DNA from: Candidatus Apopatosoma intestinale
Lineage (GTDB): Bacteria; Bacillota; Clostridia; Oscillospirales; CAG-272
Direction: 5' to 3'
Assembly: GCA_003524145.1 (NCBI GenBank)
Contig: DODZ01000053.1
Coordinates: 1 to 9,352 of the forward strand
DNA: 9,352 bases
Part shown: positions 6,039 through 9,352 of the stretch, piece after piece
Numbering within the stretch: position 1 is the first letter of the stretch
Layout of the letters: every line of letters begins with the position of its first letter
The notes under the pieces: model-generated
Told to the model about the DNA's origin: nothing
What the model saw: only the letters and a program-made list of their open reading frames with translations
The model's database searches: none
Program-made: the position numbers and the translations under genes

Positions 6039-7865
6039 TTATTCCGCTTTGCCGCCTTCGCCCTCGGCAAGCCTGCATTCGTAGGGTATTCTTATCCATG
6101 TTGAGGTACCCTTGCCGAGCTCGCTCTCTACCCATATCTGCCCTCCGTGGGCATCGACTATCTCTTTTGTAATGGCAAGACCGAGTCCCGTGCCGCCCGC
6201 ATCGCTTGTTCTTGCCTTCTCCACGCGGTAGAATCGCTCAAAGAGCCGAGGAATATCCTCAGGAGGAATACCCATGCCGTTATCGCGGACATTTATCAGC
6301 ACGCCGTTTTGCTCGGCTTTTGCCGTAACGACTATCCTGCCGCCGTTTTTCGTATATTTGACGGAATTTGAAATGACATTTATCAGCGCCTGCTGGAGTT
6401 TTTCCTTATCGGCGGTGACCGGCGGAATATTCGGCTCGCAATCGAAAACGAGCGTATGCCCGTGCGCCGCCGCCTCGCCTGCCATGATATCATGCATGCG
6501 GGAGAGGAACTCGTCCGCCGTGAAGGTCTCTATCTTCCACTGAGTGCGGCGGTTGTCAAGGCGGGAAAGCACAAGCAAATCGCCGACGATTCTCGTCATT
6601 CTGTCGCATTCGTCTATCGCCATGCGCAGAAAATCATCGCGCATTTCGGCAGGCAGAGTCGGACATTCCAGCACGGTTTCCGCCGCGCCGCGTATACACT
6701 GTATCGGCGTGCGAAGCTCATGCGAAACATCGGCGACAAATTCCCTGCGGGATTTATCAAGCTCATATCGCTCGGTGATATCGTGGATAACACACATGAT
6801 ACCGTGGCTCTCGGTATTTGCCTCGGTATAGCGGAAATCGGCGAGCATGATATCGAGCGCCTTGCCGTCATATATGACATCGTGCATGCTGTAATTGCCG
6901 CTTGCCTTGTATTCGTCGGCTATCCTGCGGTAATCTATATTCAGCATACGTACCATCTGCGTGAAATTGAAATATTTCAGGAAGCGCTCTCCCTCGGGCG
7001 TGCCGAAATGGAAGAGCTTTTTTGCCATTTTATTGATATGCATGAGTGAGCCGAAGCTGTCAAAGGCTATGACGGCATCGTTGAGATAGAGGAAGAGCGT
7101 TTCAAATTTCCTGCGCTCACCCGAAATCTCGTCAAGCGTGCCCTTGAGTACATCCTTCATATAGTTGAATGTTTCGGAAAGCGCACCTATCTCGTCATTT
7201 GCCTTTACATCGACGGATTTATCAAATTCGCCCTCGGCTATTCTCTGCGCACCGACGGTGAGCGTGCGTATCGGCTCCGTTATCGCCTTGGCAAGGAAAA
7301 ATGACAGCACGATAGCCGCCAGCATTCCGAAGAACATCGCCTGCACCGTGATGCGGAAAATCATCACGGAAAGCGAACGCACATCCTCCTGACTGTCCTT
7401 GACGCAGACGATAACGGCATTTTTTCCGTCGCCGCTCTCTATTCTCGTGGCATAATCAATATAGCTTGTCCGCAAATGCTTCTGCGCACCTGTTTTTCCC
7501 GACATGGCGGAAATGATATTCGGCGTTTTTTCCATTGCCTCCGCGCTGTCCGCAACAGAGCCGTAAAGAAAATCGCCGTTTGTATCAAGGATAAAATAAT
7601 CTCTGTATTTATCTATTCCGAGCACACCCGAATAGGCTTTGAGTATCTCGTTTTGTCTCGCGGCGTAATCGCTCAGGTCAAAAGCCGAGCGAAGCTCGGA
7701 AACGAGGTTGCCGTTCACTTCAAAAGCCTGCTCCATCTGCGTCATGAAATCATTGCTGTAAAAGTTGAAGGCGCTTCCGATAAGCACCGCACCGATGACA
7801 GACATGAGCGTTATCGTAAATATGGCAAGGATAAGAATTATCTTGAAATGCAGATTCTTATACAT
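6039..7865 (-). CDS. walK: WalK-type sensor histidine kinase
   Basis: The 608-residue membrane kinase has the full WalK plan: helix 1 (about 8-32), an extracellular PDC/Cache-like domain (about 34-165, with YFILDTNGDFLYGS), helix 2 (about 172-192), HAMP (about 193-245, with NDEIGALSETFN), cytoplasmic PAS (about 253-365), HisKA with His382 in SHELRTPIQ, and an ATPase domain with N box (NVISNSVKYT, 496-505), G1 (DNGMGIP, 528-534), F box (LFERFYR, 541-547) and G2 (GTGLGL, 558-563). Length matches Bacillus WalK. It presumably phosphorylates the adjacent WalR in response to the cell-wall state. In the PAS domain Asp263, His361 and Glu365 match my memory of three zinc ligands of S. aureus WalK, but the first histidine is Tyr260. 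A GGGAGA site and a 12-nt gap from walR suggest tight co-translation. PhoR-type kinases share this plan; walH and walI decide for WalK. Confidence 0.93.
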   Translation of the reverse strand: MYKNLHFKIILILAIFTITLMSVIGAVLIGSAFNFYSNDFMTQMEQAFEVNGNLVSELRSAFDLSDYAARQNEILKAYSGVLGIDKYRDYFILDTNGDFLYGSVADSAEAMEKTPNIISAMSGKTGAQKHLRTSYIDYATRIESGDGKNAVIVCVKDSQEDVRSLSVMIFRITVQAMFFGMLAAIVLSFFLAKAITEPIRTLTVGAQRIAEGEFDKSVDVKANDEIGALSETFNYMKDVLKGTLDEISGERRKFETLFLYLNDAVIAFDSFGSLMHINKMAKKLFHFGTPEGERFLKYFNFTQMVRMLNIDYRRIADEYKASGNYSMHDVIYDGKALDIMLADFRYTEANTESHGIMCVIHDITERYELDKSRREFVADVSHELRTPIQCIRGAAETVLECPTLPAEMRDDFLRMAIDECDRMTRIVGDLLVLSRLDNRRTQWKIETFTADEFLSRMHDIMAGEAAAHGHTLVFDCEPNIPPVTADKEKLQQALINVISNSVKYTKNGGRIVVTAKAEQNGVLINVRDNGMGIPPEDIPRLFERFYRVEKARTSDAGGTGLGLAITKEIVDAHGGQIWVESELGKGTSTWIRIPYECRLAEGEGGKAE

Positions 7866-7877
7866 TTGCTTCTCCCG

Positions 7878-8606
7878 TCAGTTGGGTATGTAATACCCCT
7901 TTGTTCTTTTTGTGAGAATATATTCCGGCTCGGCGGGGACATCCTCTATCTTCGAGCGCAGGCGGGACATTGTGACATCCACCGTGCGCAGGTCGCCGAG
8001 AAAGCCATCATAGCCCCAGACCTTATTCAGCAGCTCTTCTCTTGTGAAAAGCTGTCCCGCATTGCGCGCAAGAAAAAGGAGCACCTCATATTCTTTATTT
8101 GAAAGCTCTATCTCGCGGTCGCCTTTTTTCACGGTGAAATTTCTGTTGTCTATCACAAGCTCGCGGATAACTATTTTATCCGCATCCTTATCGCCCTCGT
8201 CCGCCTTTTTCACATCGACAAATTCGCCCGAGCTGCGGCGGATATTTGCCTTGATTCTCGCGAGCAGCACCTTGATGGAAAAGGGCTTTGTCACATAGTC
8301 GTCGGCGCCGAGGTCAAGCCCCATAACCTTATCTATTTCATCCTCCTTTGCCGTGACCATGATTATCGGAGTGGCAAGCGTTTTGCGCACCTCGCGGCAA
8401 ACGGAAAAGCCGTCTCTTTTCGGGAGCATGAGGTCGAGCAGTATCAGGTCAAAATCGCCCTCCAGCGCGCGCCGGAGTCCGAGCTCGCCGTCGCTTGCCG
8501 TTTCGCATTCGTAGCCTGCCATCATCAGATTGACCTCAAGAAGCTGAGAAATCCGCTTCTCATCCTCGACGATGAGGATTCTTTTCTTTCTTTCGTTTTC
8601 AGCCAT
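7878..8606 (-). CDS. walR: WalR-type response regulator (OmpR/PhoB family)
   Basis: The 242-residue DNA-binding regulator has a receiver domain (about 9-122) with acidic Glu14-Asp15, phospho-acceptor Asp58 in LLDLMLP, Thr85 and Lys107 in TKPFS. A linker rich in charged residues (about 126-144) leads to a winged-helix effector domain (about 145-240) with the recognition-helix segment LRTVDVTMSRLRSKIE (206-221) and the wing KGYYIPN at the end. All phosphorylation residues are intact. WalR controls peptidoglycan hydrolases and remodelling genes in Bacilli and is usually essential there; that its targets are the same here is inference. It is the first gene of the operon and its ATG follows a strong AAGGAGG site. 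PhoB/PhoP regulators look alike; the downstream walK-walH-walI order supports WalR. Confidence 0.93.
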   Translation of the reverse strand: MAENERKKRILIVEDEKRISQLLEVNLMMAGYECETASDGELGLRRALEGDFDLILLDLMLPKRDGFSVCREVRKTLATPIIMVTAKEDEIDKVMGLDLGADDYVTKPFSIKVLLARIKANIRRSSGEFVDVKKADEGDKDADKIVIRELVIDNRNFTVKKGDREIELSNKEYEVLLFLARNAGQLFTREELLNKVWGYDGFLGDLRTVDVTMSRLRSKIEDVPAEPEYILTKRTKGYYIPN

Positions 8607-8612
8607 AGGAGC

Positions 8613-8620
8613 TCCTCCTT
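8613..8620 (-). promoter_or_regulatory. Ribosome binding site of walR
   Basis: On the minus strand AAGGAGGA lies about 6-7 nt before the walR ATG (8604-8606). It is a near-perfect match to the anti-Shine-Dalgarno sequence and confirms this start codon. Confidence 0.85.
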
Positions 8621-8655
8621 TGTTGTGTTTATGAAATGTGTGGGGTCGTGTAGTG

Positions 8656-8730
8656 GTTTTGTTTTGTTTTGTTTTGTTTTACTTTTGTTTTACTTTTGTT
8701 TTATCGTACTTTTCCTTTATCGTACTTTTG
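8656..8730. repeat. Pentanucleotide microsatellite and short tandem repeats in the walR leader
   Basis: Reading the + strand, five GTTTT units run from 8656 to 8680, then two ACTTTTGTTTT units (8681-8702), then two copies of TATCGTACTTTT (8702-8713 and 8719-8730), the second running into the right inverted-repeat arm. On the transcribed strand this is an A-rich AAAAC tract about 50-75 nt before the walR start. It may have arisen by slippage at the edge of the inverted repeat. It lies where the operon leader or promoter must be, so copy-number change could alter expression; that is inference. Confidence 0.7.
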
Positions 8731-8913
8731 CATGACCAAAAGTACCAAAAGTCAGCAAGGAGGACTCGCGCCGTCCTCCTTCCGAACCACTGACGGCGTG
8801 CACGAGTTAGTCGCGGGAAGCAGTGCGTGGCGAGTGTGTACGGCACGGAGCAAAGCAAAAATCGATAATTTTGTGCTCTCCGCGGCTTTAACCATACCAC
8901 GCGTGCGAACATA
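8708..8913 (-). repeat. Right arm of the ~205-bp inverted repeat
   Basis: This is the inverted partner of 1-207. The core nearest the operon is identical; the outer half differs mainly by transitions. It keeps both hairpins: GTACTTTTG/CAAAAGTAC (8722-8730 with 8737-8745) and AAGGAGGA/TCCTCCTT (8757-8764 with 8774-8781). The final 20 bases (8894-8913) again match the window's first 20 exactly, so similarity stops sharply at 8913 or continues beyond the left window edge. Open frames across it are not convincing genes. Confidence 0.85.
8719..8748 (-). promoter_or_regulatory. Tentative promoter for the walR operon inside the repeat arm
   Basis: On the minus strand TTGGTA (8743-8748) is followed after 18 nt by TACGAT (8719-8724). 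Each matches four of six consensus bases of a housekeeping promoter. The spacer contains most of the GTACTTTTG hairpin. A start near 8711 would give a leader of about 105 nt. This is a weak match in A/T-rich DNA, and the same sequence in the left arm would point into the 3' end of the operon. Treat as a hypothesis. Confidence 0.2.
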
Positions 8914-8954
8914 TCACACGAAAGAGCCGAGCAGATTCGTGCACGCATTGTCTG

Positions 8955-8984
8955 CACGCCCGCTGAAAGTGCAAGGCGGGCGTG
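8955..8984. repeat. 9-bp GC-rich hairpin
   Basis: CACGCCCGC (8955-8963) pairs perfectly with GCGGGCGTG (8976-8984) around a 12-nt loop. No T tract follows on either strand. It lies between the right inverted-repeat arm and the MITE-like element. The rest of 8914-9028 shows nothing else that I can name. Confidence 0.5.
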
Positions 8985-9028
8985 ACTCCAGTACCTGCGC
9001 TGACGGGATAAAGAGATAAGCGTTATTG

Positions 9029-9244
9029 ACACCTCATCCGTCAGCCTGTGGCTGACACCTTCTCCCACTGGAGAAGGCTTATCAAGCCCATCAGCACAGA
9101 CTGACTATACCATTTTGCGCTGTGCCATTTGAAAAGCAATCATCTTTTTACATGTAGCACCTTTTTGCCCAGAAAAAGTTCGGCATCTCGCCAGCCTTCT
9201 CCAGTGGGAGAAGGTGGCGCGGTTTACCGCGACGGATGAGGTGT
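9029..9244. mobile_element. MITE-like element with ~50-bp terminal inverted repeats
   Basis: The outer 14 bases (9029-9042) are the perfect inverse of 9231-9244, and the 24 bases at 9056-9079 are the perfect inverse of 9193-9216. Between these blocks each arm has its own small stem: TCAGCC/GGCTGA (9041-9055) on the left, CGCGGT/ACCGCG (9218-9231) on the right. Each arm's inner block also folds alone (CCTTCTCC/GGAGAAGG with a CACT loop). The 113-nt centre encodes nothing I recognise. I see no target-site duplication. It could equally be two inverted copies of a dispersed palindromic repeat. Beyond it, 9245-9352 shows no supported feature. Confidence 0.65.
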
Positions 9245-9352
9245 TGCTACAGTATATTGCCGAAGCAAACCTCTATCTCGCTATGTTCGCACACAGACGC
9301 GCACCCAAACTTCAACCGCGAGGTTCGCCGTAGCCTGACATGGCACAGCAGT

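Larger units (their letters stand above)
745..8606 (-). other. Predicted operon walR-walK-walH-walI-murA-sdaAB-sdaAA
   Basis: All seven genes are on one strand. Junctions in order are 12 nt, 35 nt, 4-nt overlap, 41 nt, 21 nt and 4-nt overlap. I see no terminator hairpin in any gap, so one transcript is the simplest reading. Both ATGA overlaps fall between genes whose products act together (walH/walI, sdaAB/sdaAA). The walJ (yycJ) hydrolase that often ends this operon in Bacilli is missing from this position, with murA there instead. An internal promoter before murA or sdaAB cannot be excluded. Confidence 0.8.

Noticed and set aside
1..8913. Classical composite transposon carrying the operon
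   Set aside because: The arms contain no transposase gene or IS-type ends, and the cargo is core cell-wall and metabolic genes with normal operon organisation.
8669..9068. Overlapping + and - frames of 116 and 129 codons through the right repeat arm
   Set aside because: They are read from the inverted repeat, microsatellite and MITE-like element, lack a sensible start context and domains, and exist on both strands because the repeat is open in several frames.
1..9352. CRISPR array, tRNA or rRNA gene
   Set aside because: No regularly spaced direct repeats with unique spacers, no cloverleaf-like tract and no rRNA-like sequence were seen on reading the gene-free flanks.

Overview
The window is dominated by one seven-gene operon on the minus strand (8606 down to 745), flanked on both sides by non-coding DNA rich in hairpins and dispersed-type repeats. 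In transcription order the genes encode a WalR-type response regulator, a WalK-type sensor kinase, a WalH (YycH)-like and a WalI (YycI)-like membrane-anchored protein, MurA (first committed step of peptidoglycan synthesis), and the beta and alpha subunits of the iron-sulfur L-serine dehydratase. All seven have intact reading frames and short or overlapping junctions. The WalRKHI set and the split serine dehydratase point to a Gram-positive bacterium of the Bacillota, most likely class Clostridia. The repeat-rich, fairly GC-rich flanks resemble gut Oscillospirales-type genomes as I recall them. This placement is inference, not a search result.

Layout: 1-207 is one arm of an inverted repeat of about 205 bp. 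208-744 has no credible gene but holds a series of perfect or near-perfect hairpins, one member of a short direct repeat, and a candidate weak terminator for the operon. 745-8606 is the operon. 8607-8707 is the walR leader, with a strong ribosome binding site and an AAAAC-type microsatellite. 8708-8913 is the second arm of the inverted repeat, facing the first. 8914-9028 holds one further hairpin. 9029-9244 is a small inverted-repeat (MITE-like) element. In 9245-9352 I see nothing convincing.

How the genes work together: WalK senses the state of the cell surface and phosphorylates WalR. WalH and WalI are the membrane partners that tune WalK in Bacilli. MurA makes the committed peptidoglycan precursor, so regulator and pathway enzyme share a transcript. 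The two serine dehydratase subunits, coupled by an ATGA overlap, degrade L-serine to pyruvate and ammonia; why they are at the end of a cell-wall operon is not evident from the sequence.

I found no clearly new protein system. The observations most worth following are the structured inverted repeats that bracket the operon, a short direct repeat whose copy supplies the last codons and stop of sdaAA, and the joining of WalRK control to murA and serine catabolism in one transcript.
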